Source: CAYPZL01 sp964415045
GTDB taxonomy: Bacteria; Planctomycetota; Phycisphaerae; Sedimentisphaerales; Anaerobacaceae
DNA length: 23,466 nt
NCBI GenBank assembly: GCA_964415045.1
Contig: CAYPZL010000082.1
Coordinates: 1-23,466, forward strand
Direction: 5' to 3'
Shown: one piece after another, positions 1 through 8,082 of the stretch
Numbering within the stretch: position 1 is the first letter of the stretch
Layout of the letters: each line of letters begins with the position of its first letter
The notes under the pieces: generated by a model
Databases searched by the model: none
The model's input: only the letters and a program-made list of their open reading frames with translations
Told to the model about the DNA's origin: nothing
Translations under genes and position numbers: made by a program

Positions 1-164
1 GGCCAGAAACGCGGCTTTGTTGCTTCCAATCAGGCTATGTCGCGCTGTCGTACTAATCTCCATTTTGCAAAAACTCTACTTTATACTAAAGCTGCGGTCC
101 GGTGGTCTTTATTGGCAGAATGGGCCGAACTCGATGGTTTCGACAGCAGGCACGTGAGTGGCCG

Positions 165-354
165 ATGTTCGAAGATAAAGTGCTCCTATGGCAGTACAAC
201 GGCGGCAGGACCAAAGCCTTGCGGCGCATCTACGCCAAGTACAAAGGCAGCCTGACGACGCTGGCGACCGTTCTCCTGTACGACAAGAGCGTCGCTGAAG
301 ACGTGGTCCACGACGTGTTTACGGCGTTCGTCCGCTCCTGCGGCACGCGAGACG
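165..354 (+). pseudogene. Truncated ECF sigma-factor gene (5' stump)
   Basis: The reading frame from the ATG at 165 gives about 60 residues that look like the N-terminus of a planctomycete ECF sigma-70 factor. It begins MFEDKVLLWQYNGG, has the helical region-2 segment ALRRIYAKYKGSLTTLA, and ends the match with the region 2 signature AEDVVHDVFTAFVRS. After about position 344 the similarity stops. The frame runs on to a stop at 431 but there overlaps the convergent lipoprotein gene and has no region 2.4 or region 4. A functional ECF factor of this type would be roughly 170-200 residues, so this is a remnant. The stretch RDASRP after the break could be the far side of an internal deletion, but that is inference. 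There is no convincing Shine-Dalgarno sequence or promoter. Confidence 0.6.
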
Positions 355-363
355 CGTCGCGCC

Positions 364-2076
364 CTAATTTGCCGGCAGGGAGATTTCGGCCCAGTGGGCG
401 GCTTCGAAGCGCCAGTCGGTGGGCTGGTTGATCAGTTCGAGCTTGACGGTCTTTCCGGCGAAGGCGGACAGATCGACATCGACCTGCACCCAGCCCAGCG
501 TGGCGGTTTCGGGCCCTATGGTCTGGCGGAGCAACTGGCGTCCGTCAGCTTTGACAATCAGGTCCCAGTCGCCGCGGGGGTCGTGGCCCACGACGAGCTT
601 GAGCGTGTTTTCGCCGCCGGCGGGCAAGGTTACGGTCCGGGTCAGGACGCAGCCGATATCCTCACTGAGCGGATGCGTCACGAGGACGTTCTTTCGTCCG
701 CGTAGTTCCGCGCGGAGCCCCGGATCCATATCGTGGCCGCACTTGGTGACCTTCCACCCGGGGGCGAACTTCTCGATGGCCTTGGAGAGGTCCCGGCCGA
801 CGAGTGCCGTGATTTTGGCCATTTCCTCTTCGGTGAAGCGGCTGTCGGCCGCCGGACGCGGCTCCCAGCACTGCTCCAGGGCGCTGGGACGGGGCCTTTG
901 CCGGGGAATCACAAACCACTCCTCGCCGTCGCCGTCCACCTCGATCCGGCCGCCGGAGTTGACGACGGCCTCGCGGACCAGCCGCTCGCACACGTCGATC
1001 AGCGTCGGGAAGTTGTAGGGCGTATGACTGAATTTGCCCGAAGGGTCGAGCGCGATCTTATACTTCTCGGGCAGGTTCGCAAAACCGATGGTGGAGAAGA
1101 GGACGCCGCCGGCGTTGGAGGGGTTGCAGTCCGAATCCTGGCCGCAGCGGGTCGAAATGATAATCGTCTGATCGGGATCGCCCTTCCCGTACAGCAGTCC
1201 CATGACGATGTAGGCGCCGTTGATCTTGGCATCGATGTTGAAGTCGCCCTGGGGCCCGGAACAGGAGAAGCGGCGGTAGTCCGGGTTCAGGTGATACTTC
1301 TCGTTGATGAGTTGCCAGGTTTTGGTCCAGTCGTCCGGATACTGCCGGTACCACTTGAGAACGTCACGGATGCACTCGTAATACTGGCTGCCTTCGGGGA
1401 TGCAGCGCAGGCCGGCCTTGACGATCTCGACTACGTCGTCCTCGAAGAAGGCCTCGGCGTACATACCACCGACGAACTGGCCACCGTAGAGACCGTCGCC
1501 ATAGTTCATCAGGCGTCCGAACTTCTCGCCCAACTGAATAGCGACGTTGGGCAGGCCCGGCGAGATCAGGCCGGCGTAGTCGGCCTCGATCTGGTAGTCG
1601 ATGTCATCGGCGTGCTTGTTGAACTGCGGATGTCCCGAGTCGGGCGGCGCGATGCCGTTGCGGAGGTTGTCGCGTCCGGCCCGGTTGGCGTGCCAGAGCG
1701 GATAGCCGCTGTTGGCGAAGTCGATGCCCGCCTGGCGAATGGAGACCTCGAAGCCGTAGAGCTCCAGCGTCCGCAGAAAGGTCATTTCCACGTAGATGTC
1801 GTCCTGGCGGAACTGATTGATCAGATTGGGCCGCCACTGGGGCATGTCGCCGGCCGGGATGATGACGCCCTTGTACCGGAACTCGGTCGGCCCTCCCCAG
1901 CCGACACCGGCCATCTGCCCTATCCAGCCGGCTTTCATCTTATCCACATACTCATCGACGCGAATCCGTCGGTGGCCGGTAGGTAATACCCGCATTTTGC
2001 CCACCTCGGGGCCCTTACAGCCAGCCAGACCGGCCAGCGCCACAACAGCGACAGTCACCAGAAGACCTCGATTCAT
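364..2076 (-). CDS. Exported ADP-ribosylglycohydrolase-family lipoprotein
   Basis: A 570-residue protein. The start at 2076 is chosen over an upstream in-frame ATG at 2133 because it is preceded by a strong aggaggtg Shine-Dalgarno (2081-2088) and gives a clean signal peptide ending in the lipobox LAGC (lipidated Cys20). The body resembles the all-helical DraG/ADP-ribosylglycohydrolase superfamily. It has an acidic metal-site segment QDDIYVEMTFLRTLE (Asp92/Asp93), a middle HADDIDYQIEADYAG segment, and the late signature CGQDSDCNPSNAGG (Asp314, Asp316), matching the family's D-x-D metal motif. The last ~110 residues look like a beta-rich carbohydrate-binding-like module. Known family members remove ADP-ribose from proteins or hydrolyse ADP-ribose-like glycosidic bonds. 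An exported, lipid-anchored version more plausibly acts on an extracytoplasmic glycoside, which is inference. The gene is monocistronic with its own promoter and converges on the sigma-factor remnant. Confidence 0.8.
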   Translation of the reverse strand: MNRGLLVTVAVVALAGLAGCKGPEVGKMRVLPTGHRRIRVDEYVDKMKAGWIGQMAGVGWGGPTEFRYKGVIIPAGDMPQWRPNLINQFRQDDIYVEMTFLRTLELYGFEVSIRQAGIDFANSGYPLWHANRAGRDNLRNGIAPPDSGHPQFNKHADDIDYQIEADYAGLISPGLPNVAIQLGEKFGRLMNYGDGLYGGQFVGGMYAEAFFEDDVVEIVKAGLRCIPEGSQYYECIRDVLKWYRQYPDDWTKTWQLINEKYHLNPDYRRFSCSGPQGDFNIDAKINGAYIVMGLLYGKGDPDQTIIISTRCGQDSDCNPSNAGGVLFSTIGFANLPEKYKIALDPSGKFSHTPYNFPTLIDVCERLVREAVVNSGGRIEVDGDGEEWFVIPRQRPRPSALEQCWEPRPAADSRFTEEEMAKITALVGRDLSKAIEKFAPGWKVTKCGHDMDPGLRAELRGRKNVLVTHPLSEDIGCVLTRTVTLPAGGENTLKLVVGHDPRGDWDLIVKADGRQLLRQTIGPETATLGWVQVDVDLSAFAGKTVKLELINQPTDWRFEAAHWAEISLPAN

Positions 2077-2172
2077 GATACACCTCCTTTGCTGGCGTTC
2101 GCGGGGCCAAACACACGTGCGGTGGCAAACCATCCACCGGTTTCAAGACCGAAAAGGACGTTCATGACCGCA

Positions 2173-2201
2173 CTTATACCCCGGTGGGAACGATCCGTAA
2201 A
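2173..2201 (-). promoter_or_regulatory. Sigma70-like promoter for the ADP-ribosylglycohydrolase lipoprotein gene
   Basis: On the reverse strand, TTTACG (-35, 2196-2201), a 17-bp spacer and TATAAG (-10, 2173-2178). This predicts a start of transcription near 2166 and a leader of about 90 nt. The leader contains a small CGGTGG/CCACCG stem (2120-2139). Confidence 0.5.
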
Positions 2202-2263
2202 GCGAAAACGGCACGCGAAATCGCGGCTCAGGCACGCACGCGGCAGAAGTAGGGCGGGTTCTC

Positions 2264-2321
2264 AACCCACGCGGTGAGACGCCGCCTGCACAAACGCGTG
2301 GGTCAATCCCGGCGCGCCGGG
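2264..2321. repeat. Palindromic intergenic element
   Basis: A perfect 9-bp inverted repeat, acccacgcg (2265-2273) and cgcgtgggt (2295-2303), is followed at once by a perfect 14-bp palindrome, cccggcgcgccggg (2308-2321). The first arm is preceded by gggcgggttctcaaccc, another self-complementary stretch. There is no T-tract, so it is not a typical intrinsic terminator. It resembles the dispersed GC-rich palindromic repeats seen between genes in many bacteria, but copy number cannot be judged from one window. Apart from this element and the two promoters, the gap 2077-2502 holds nothing recognisable. Confidence 0.4.
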
Positions 2322-2426
2322 GCTACAATTCGGTACGCCGCTACCGAGTCCTTTGGCCGACGAAGGACGGTATCGGGGGGCCCGCGAGCGTCTCACACAT
2401 CCGGCGCGCTTATTTCGAGGTGCACG

Positions 2427-2454
2427 TTGCAATAGGGCCGGCAGTCGCTATAAT
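2427..2454 (+). promoter_or_regulatory. Sigma70-like promoter of the envelope operon
   Basis: TTGCAA (-35, 2427-2432), a 16-bp spacer and a perfect TATAAT (-10, 2449-2454). The predicted transcript starts near 2461, about 40 nt before the first gene. It is the only good promoter seen upstream of the six-gene forward run. Confidence 0.6.
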
Positions 2455-2502
2455 TGTCCGAGAAGCCGGGGGTAACTTCGGAATGATTTCAGTGGTGATG
2501 CG

Positions 2503-3525
2503 TTGGCAGACAGAGCAATGGTAAAATGCCGGATGCGATATGCAGCCTTGGCGCTGTGCGCGGTCCTGGTGTGCGCCCACGGCGTCTCGGCCAAAACGTG
2601 GCGGCTCAAGGCCGACAAAGGGTGGCAATCGGTCTCCGACGACCCCGAGGAGCAGTTTCTACACGCCATGGCCGAGATCAAGAACCTCGTCTATGCCGGT
2701 GAGTCGAAAGAGGCCAGGAAAGCCCTGGAACAGCTCAAGGAGGAATTCCCGGAACGGGTCGGGCCCGACACCGAGCTTTTCATCGACGGTGAAATCTACT
2801 ACTGGCAGGATCGCTACGCCAAGGCCATGGCGAAGTACGAGAAGCTGCTCAAGGACTTCCCCGGCAGCGAATTCGTCGCGCCGGTGTTGGAGCGGGAGCT
2901 CGTCATCGGGCAAGCCTACCTTAACGGCCGGAAGAAGAAAGTTCTGGGCCTGATCAAGATTTCCGGGCATGCCGAGGGCGTCGAGATCATGGAACGGATC
3001 TCCGACCGGGCGGGCCTGGACGACCCCAACAGCATCGGCCTGGACGCGGCTCTGGCGGTGGCCGAGAATTTCGAGCAACGGGAACTGTACCTGGAGGCCT
3101 ACCTCAAGTGGTCGGAAATCGCCTCCTACTGGGAAACCGGCCCCGTCGGCAAAAAGGCCCTGTACCGCATGGCGGAGAACAATCTGGCGGCGTACAACGC
3201 CCCTCCGGTCGGAAGGAGACACTATTTCGACGCCTCGAAGCTGACGACGGCGAAGACCTACTACGAGCGGTTTGCAACGCTCTATCCCGAGGACGCTAAA
3301 ACCAGCGGCGTGCCGGACAAGGTCCGCCAGATCGACGAACAGATGTCCTACAAAGAGTTGACGATCGCACAGTATTACCAGCGCATCGGGGAAGACCGGG
3401 CGGCGCGGCTCTATTTCGAGACGGTGATCCAGAACTGGCCCGAAACCGAGGCGGCCGAGCAGGCCCGCGAGGCCCTCGAGCAAAGTATTCCAGGGGAGCA
3501 AGCCGGTGACAACGAAGTCCCATAA
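2503..3525 (+). CDS. Secreted TPR protein, BamD/YfiO-like
   Basis: About 340 residues. An N-terminal signal peptide (hydrophobic AALALCAVLVCAHG, probable cleavage after VSA) is followed by helical tetratricopeptide-like repeats. Segments such as EARKALEQLKEEFPERVGPDTELFIDGEIYYWQDRYAKAM and YERFATLYPEDAKTSGVPDKV have the pattern of BamD and related outer-membrane assembly scaffolds, where a repeat begins near a 'FP' turn. There is no clear lipobox, unlike canonical BamD, so it may be a soluble periplasmic relative. The start is uncertain: TTG at 2503 has a GGTGAT element at good spacing, while ATG at 2518 or 2533 would also give a signal peptide. It is the first gene of the operon, and the next gene starts inside its last codons (20-nt overlap), implying coupled translation with lptE. 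Confidence 0.7.
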   Translation: MADRAMVKCRMRYAALALCAVLVCAHGVSAKTWRLKADKGWQSVSDDPEEQFLHAMAEIKNLVYAGESKEARKALEQLKEEFPERVGPDTELFIDGEIYYWQDRYAKAMAKYEKLLKDFPGSEFVAPVLERELVIGQAYLNGRKKKVLGLIKISGHAEGVEIMERISDRAGLDDPNSIGLDAALAVAENFEQRELYLEAYLKWSEIASYWETGPVGKKALYRMAENNLAAYNAPPVGRRHYFDASKLTTAKTYYERFATLYPEDAKTSGVPDKVRQIDEQMSYKELTIAQYYQRIGEDRAARLYFETVIQNWPETEAAEQAREALEQSIPGEQAGDNEVP

Positions 3526-4051
3526 CACACGAGCCGTAACATCCGCTCTGGCCCTGAGCCTGCTGCTGGTATCGACGGCCTGGCTCCTGCCCGGCTGCGG
3601 CAGCCCCGCCGGCTACTCCAGCGAATCGCTGTTCCCGGACGACGTCCGAACCATCTGCATCGAGATGTTCGACAACCGCAGCTTCCGGCGCGGCGCCGAG
3701 TACGCGGTCTCCGACGCCCTGGTCAAACGCGTCGCCTCGCAGACGCCCTACAAGATCGTCTCCGACACCAACCGCGCCGACAGCGTGATGAGCGGACAAC
3801 TCGTTTCCATAAGCGAATCGATTCTCACCCTCGAGCGGGAGATCGGCCGGCCCCTGGAGAAGGAGGTCGTGCTGACCGCCGTGGTGAACTGGAAGAACCT
3901 GCAAACCGGCCGATTGATGATCAACAACAAAACGGTGGTCGCCAGCGCCAGTTATTCCGAGTTTCAGGGCCAGGACTTCACCTACGCCTCGGCCGTCGCG
4001 GCAAACAAGCTGGCCCAAAAGATCGTAGAGCTTATGGAAAATCAATGGTAA
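3506..4051 (+). CDS. lptE: LptE-like LPS-assembly lipoprotein
   Basis: A 181-residue lipoprotein with a GTG start at 3506, preceded by ggggag at 7-nt spacing. The signal peptide ends in lipobox LPGC (Cys31). The mature part begins GYSSESLFPDDVRTICIEMF. That is the usual LptE beginning, where a GY segment after the lipidated Cys leads into a 'v..i.i..f.N.s' strand. Next come a helix (AEYAVSDALVKRVAS), a strand-rich half (LTAVVNWKNLQTGRL) and a C-terminal helix. Known role: LptE plugs the LptD barrel that inserts lipopolysaccharide into the outer membrane. No LptD is in this window. The start lies within the end of the BamD-like gene, and a 76-nt gap separates it from ftsH. The DUF/LptE family is sequence-divergent, so the call rests on length, lipobox, motif order and context. 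Confidence 0.75.
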   Translation: MTTKSHNTRAVTSALALSLLLVSTAWLLPGCGSPAGYSSESLFPDDVRTICIEMFDNRSFRRGAEYAVSDALVKRVASQTPYKIVSDTNRADSVMSGQLVSISESILTLEREIGRPLEKEVVLTAVVNWKNLQTGRLMINNKTVVASASYSEFQGQDFTYASAVAANKLAQKIVELMENQW

Positions 4052-4127
4052 TATGAGCCACGGCTCGCGCCGGCAGCCCGGCGGACGAAGGCCCAATCGG
4101 AAAACCGGTTAGTTCCCGCAGAAGAAG

Positions 4128-6161
4128 ATGACGAAAAGGCAAGACAACCGACCCACCCAATATCGCCGCGATCCCGGCTCGCGCCCGGGCAAGAAACCCC
4201 CGCTGCCCAGCTACCGCCGCGGCCCGCTGAGCTGGCTGGTCATCGCGATCATCGTCTTTGCCGTGATGATGATGCTCCAGCAGGGACTGGTCGTCAACAC
4301 GCTGCGCTGGGATCAGTTCATCGACTACCTCGAACAGGGCGAAATTGAGAGTATCGACATCGGCGATACGGAGGTCACCGGCAAGCTCAAGGAAAACTCG
4401 GCGGCGGCCCAGGAGAAGGGGTCGTTGTCGTTCAAGGTGCATTATCGCCCGGAAAGCGGCGCCAAGGAACGGCTCAACGAGATCCTCGCGTCCCTCAAGG
4501 AGCGGGCCGCCGAGGATCCGAAGTACGAGTTGAAGCAGGAGTACACCCAGCAGCGCCTCTGGCTGATCATGCTGTTGAACTGGGTCCTGCCCATACTGCT
4601 GCTGGTCGGGTTCTTCTACTTTTTCTTTGCCCGGAATCTGCGGGGCGGGGCCGGCGGCATGCTCATGTCGTTCGGCCGCAGCCGGCACCGGGTTCTCGGC
4701 AAAGACCGCGTGAAAGTCACGTTCAAGGACGTCGCCGGGATCGAAGAGGCCAAAGAAGAAGTCGCCGAGATCATCGAGTTCCTCAAGAATCCTCGGAAGT
4801 TCCAGCGGCTCGGCGGGCGCATCCCGCGCGGAGTCCTGCTGATCGGCCCTCCCGGCTGCGGCAAGACCCTCCTGGCCAAGGCCATTGCCGGGGAAGCGGA
4901 CGTGCCGTTCCTGAGCATTTCCGGCAGTGACTTTGTGGAAATGTTCGTCGGGGTGGGCGCTTCCCGAGTGCGAGACCTTTTCAAACAGGCCAAGGACAAC
5001 TCGCCCTGCATCATCTTCCTCGACGAGATCGACGCCATCGGCCGCAAGCGCGGCGCCAGCTTCGTCGGCGGCGGACACGATGAGCGCGAGCAAACGCTCA
5101 ACGCGATCCTGGTGGAGATGGACGGATTCGATACGAACGACCAGGTCATTGTCATCGCTGCGACGAACCGGGCCGATATTCTCGACCACGCCCTGACGCG
5201 CCCCGGCCGGTTCGACCGGCAGGTCATCGTCCCCCTGCCCGATATCAAGGGCCGCGCCGAAATCCTCCGCGTCCACGCGCGTAAGGTGAAGCTGGGGCCG
5301 GACATCACTCTCGACCGGCTCGCCCGCGGAACGCCCATGTTCAGCGGCGCCGACCTGGCGGCCATTATCAATGAAGCGGCGCTGGCGGCCACGATGGGCA
5401 ACAAGGAATACATCGAAATGGCCGACCTGGAGGAGGCCCGGGACAAGGTCCGCTGGGGACGCGCCAAGAAGAGCCGCGTCATCGATACGAAAGAGCGTGA
5501 AATCACGGCCTTCCACGAGGCCGGACACACGCTGGTCCAGTCGCTCCTCAAGGACGCCGACCCCCTGCACAAGGTCAGCATCATCCCGCGCGGACCGATG
5601 GGCGGGGCTACCTTCGCCCTGCCGGAGAAAGACCGCACGATGTTCACCCGGCGTTACTGCGTGGCGCTGATTCAGGTCTGCTTCGCCGGACGCATCGCCG
5701 AGGAAATCTTCTGCGACGACATCTCCAGCGGCGCCCAATCCGATATCGAGCAGGCCACCCGGATTACCCGGCAAATGGTCCTGACCTGGGGAATGAGCGA
5801 CGAACTCGGGCCCGTCAGCTACGGACCCGACAACACCGCCAAGGAATCCTTCGTCGTACAAACCGAACGGGAATACTCCGAGAAAACCGCAGAACAAATC
5901 GACATTGAAGTCAAGCGGATCATGGAAGAGGCCTATAAGCAGGCCCGAACCTTAATTGAAGAGAACAGGGTCAAGCTGGAGCGGATTGCCCGCGCCCTGC
6001 TCAAATACGAAACACTCGATGCCGACGACGTCAAGCTGATCCTGGAAGGCGGCGAACTGGACAAACCTACAGTGGGCGATCTCCTGGCCGCCGAACAGGC
6101 GAAGCACAACGGTACCGCGTCCGACGGGGAAGAGAAAGGGCAAGGACAGTCTGCCGACTGA
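4128..6161 (+). CDS. ftsH: ATP-dependent zinc metalloprotease FtsH
   Basis: A 677-residue inner-membrane AAA+ protease that degrades misfolded and regulatory membrane proteins. It has an N-terminal basic tail, then TM1 (~LSWLVIAIIVFAVMMML), a periplasmic domain, and TM2 (~LIMLLNWVLPILLLVGFFYFFF). The AAA module carries Walker A GPPGCGKT (240-247) and Walker B IIFLDEID (295-302). The FVGVGASRVRDLF pore-loop region and a second-region-of-homology TRPGRFDRQ are also present. The peptidase domain has HEAGH (463-467) and the third zinc ligand Asp539 in GAQSDIEQAT. All catalytic residues are intact. Walker A has Cys where most FtsH proteins have Thr; the same Cys occurs in the mitochondrial homologue paraplegin. 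It is a little longer than E. coli FtsH (N-terminal extension and charged C-tail). It lies between lptE and dsbD on one transcript. Confidence 0.97.
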   Translation: MTKRQDNRPTQYRRDPGSRPGKKPPLPSYRRGPLSWLVIAIIVFAVMMMLQQGLVVNTLRWDQFIDYLEQGEIESIDIGDTEVTGKLKENSAAAQEKGSLSFKVHYRPESGAKERLNEILASLKERAAEDPKYELKQEYTQQRLWLIMLLNWVLPILLLVGFFYFFFARNLRGGAGGMLMSFGRSRHRVLGKDRVKVTFKDVAGIEEAKEEVAEIIEFLKNPRKFQRLGGRIPRGVLLIGPPGCGKTLLAKAIAGEADVPFLSISGSDFVEMFVGVGASRVRDLFKQAKDNSPCIIFLDEIDAIGRKRGASFVGGGHDEREQTLNAILVEMDGFDTNDQVIVIAATNRADILDHALTRPGRFDRQVIVPLPDIKGRAEILRVHARKVKLGPDITLDRLARGTPMFSGADLAAIINEAALAATMGNKEYIEMADLEEARDKVRWGRAKKSRVIDTKEREITAFHEAGHTLVQSLLKDADPLHKVSIIPRGPMGGATFALPEKDRTMFTRRYCVALIQVCFAGRIAEEIFCDDISSGAQSDIEQATRITRQMVLTWGMSDELGPVSYGPDNTAKESFVVQTEREYSEKTAEQIDIEVKRIMEEAYKQARTLIEENRVKLERIARALLKYETLDADDVKLILEGGELDKPTVGDLLAAEQAKHNGTASDGEEKGQGQSAD

Positions 6162-6192
6162 TATTGCCAACTTTTTTGCCCGGAATTTCAAA

Positions 6193-8082
6193 ATGAGAAA
6201 GAATAGCTTTCTTTGCGTATGCGCGGTCGGCGCGGCCTTTTTGAGTCTTCCGGGACTGGCTCAAACGACCGGCAGCTCAGACCAACCCGCGGGCGGCGCC
6301 GTCGAAATCGTTCGATACGAAGATGAATCGTCCCTCGCGCACCTGGAGCCGGCGCGCCTGGACGGCCGCCCCGGCGTGGCCGTCGTCTTCAAGGGAACCG
6401 ACGACCTTCATTACTACGCCCGCTCCGAGACCGCCCCGGCCCTGGGCCTGCACCTGCAAGTCGAGGCCCGCGCCGACGGCATCGAGTTTGACAAGGCCGT
6501 ATTTCCGCCCTGGGAAATGTTCAAAGACCCGGCGCTGGGAAACGTCGAAGTCTACGTCGGCGACTTCACCGTCTTCGTCCCGTTCGCAGAGCCGAACGAA
6601 ACCGCCGCGCTCGCAACCGCGAACGTCGAGGTTAAGATCTCGGGGCTGGCCTGCACCAGCACGATCTGCCTGACGCCTTTTGAGAAGACGCTGACCGCCA
6701 CGATCGCGCCGGCGGGGCAGAGCACGTGGCCACAGATCGCGTTCGAGCCGGTCGCCGCAGAACCGAATGAAGCCACACCGGCGACCCCCACCGAGCCGAA
6801 CGAAGCCACGCCCGCGCCCCCCGCGGGCCAGGACGAGGAGGCGAACGGGCGCCAGGCCGTCCTGCCCTATGGCACGGGCGTCTATTACCTCCTGGCCATC
6901 CTCGCGGGGTTGTCCATCAACATCATGCCGTGCGTGCTGCCGGTGATCCCGCTGATCCTGATGCGCCTGATCGAGCAGTCCAAGCAATCGGACGGCAAGC
7001 GCATCGCCTCGGGTCTGGCCTTCTGCGTGGGAGTAATCTCCTTCTTCGCCGCCTTTGCGGTAGTCTCGGCGGTGATCAATCTGACCACGGGAAGCGTGCT
7101 CGACTTGAACAGCCTCTTCCGCTATCCGGCGGCGGTCATCGTCCTGTTCCTGGCCATCGTCTTCTTCGGCCTAGCCATGCTGGACGTAGCCACCTTGGCA
7201 CTGCCGTCGGCGGTCACGAGCCGACAGGGCTCCGGGGCGGGCATCGCCGGCTCGGTGGGGATGGGCTTCTTCGCCGGGATTCTCAGCACGCCTTGCAGCG
7301 GCGCGTTGCTGGGCTTCGTGCTGGTCTGGGCGCAGACGCAGCCCCTGAGTGTCAGCAGCGCCGCCATCGTGCTCATGGGCGTGGGAATGGCGTTGCCGTA
7401 CGCGGTCATCGTCCTGGTCCCCTCCCTGTTGCAGCGCATCCCCAGACCGGGAACCTGGATGGAGATCTTCAAGAAATCGACCGGCTTCCTGCTGTTCTTC
7501 ATCGCGGCCAAGCTGACGCTGGCGGCGCTTCCGAAGGACCGGCTCTTGAGCGTGCTGACGTACGGGATCATCTTTAGCTTCTGCGTGTGGATGTGGAGCA
7601 AGTGGGTGGGTTTCTCCACGCCGGCGGGCAAAAAATGGGCCGTTCGCGCCGTCGCAGCAGCCCTCGCCGTGGGCGCCGGGTTCTGGCTTCTTCCGGCGGC
7701 GGGACAACCGGCCGGTGCGGCCATCGACTGGCAGAAGTACGACGCCGACGTCGTCGCACAGGCCGTGGCGCAGGAGCGCCCCGTCCTGCTGAAGTTCACC
7801 GCCGACTGGTGCACCAACTGTAAAATCGTGGATAAGCGTGTCTACCAGGACCCGCAGGTGGCCGGCCTCGTTAAGGAAAAGAACGTTCTGGCGATCAGGG
7901 CCGACACGACACTCATCGACTATCCGGCCACCGCCGACCTCAAGGAAATCTATGGCGAGGCCGGCAACGTGCCGGTCTCCATTCTCGTGCCGCCGGAGGG
8001 ACCCAACCGAAAGTGGCGCGGAATCTTCGACAAGAAAGAACTGATTGACATCCTCAAGTCGCTGCCGGAGGGCGAGAAATAG
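6193..8082 (+). CDS. dsbD: Thiol:disulfide interchange protein DsbD
   Basis: A 629-residue membrane reductase that passes electrons from cytoplasmic thioredoxin to the periplasm. It has a signal peptide (cleavage near GLAQ), then an N-terminal DsbD-alpha-like domain with a Cys pair in CTSTIC (Cys154, Cys159). A Pro/Glu-rich linker contains two EPNEATP units (190-193 and 201-204). The multi-spanning beta domain runs from ~230 to 480, with the two half-motif cysteines Cys247 (MPCVLPVIP) and Cys368 (TPCSG). The C-terminal thioredoxin-like gamma domain has WCTNC (Cys540, Cys543). All six redox cysteines are present, so the full relay is expected to work. The ATG lies 31 nt after ftsH with only a weak ribosome site. 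Its TAG stop directly abuts the start of nth. Confidence 0.93.
   Translation: MRKNSFLCVCAVGAAFLSLPGLAQTTGSSDQPAGGAVEIVRYEDESSLAHLEPARLDGRPGVAVVFKGTDDLHYYARSETAPALGLHLQVEARADGIEFDKAVFPPWEMFKDPALGNVEVYVGDFTVFVPFAEPNETAALATANVEVKISGLACTSTICLTPFEKTLTATIAPAGQSTWPQIAFEPVAAEPNEATPATPTEPNEATPAPPAGQDEEANGRQAVLPYGTGVYYLLAILAGLSINIMPCVLPVIPLILMRLIEQSKQSDGKRIASGLAFCVGVISFFAAFAVVSAVINLTTGSVLDLNSLFRYPAAVIVLFLAIVFFGLAMLDVATLALPSAVTSRQGSGAGIAGSVGMGFFAGILSTPCSGALLGFVLVWAQTQPLSVSSAAIVLMGVGMALPYAVIVLVPSLLQRIPRPGTWMEIFKKSTGFLLFFIAAKLTLAALPKDRLLSVLTYGIIFSFCVWMWSKWVGFSTPAGKKWAVRAVAAALAVGAGFWLLPAAGQPAGAAIDWQKYDADVVAQAVAQERPVLLKFTADWCTNCKIVDKRVYQDPQVAGLVKEKNVLAIRADTTLIDYPATADLKEIYGEAGNVPVSILVPPEGPNRKWRGIFDKKELIDILKSLPEGEK

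Noticed and set aside
65..87. TTGCAA and TATACT near the sigma-factor stump
   Set aside because: The boxes are only 11 bp apart, too close for a sigma70 promoter.
733..1986. Forward frame of 417 residues opposite the ADP-ribosylglycohydrolase gene
   Set aside because: Shadow frame; the reverse strand has ribosome site, lipobox and family motifs.
4032..5897. Long reverse-strand frame (621 residues) antisense to ftsH
   Set aside because: It mirrors the GC-rich codon structure of ftsH, has no recognisable motif, and the forward strand encodes every FtsH signature.
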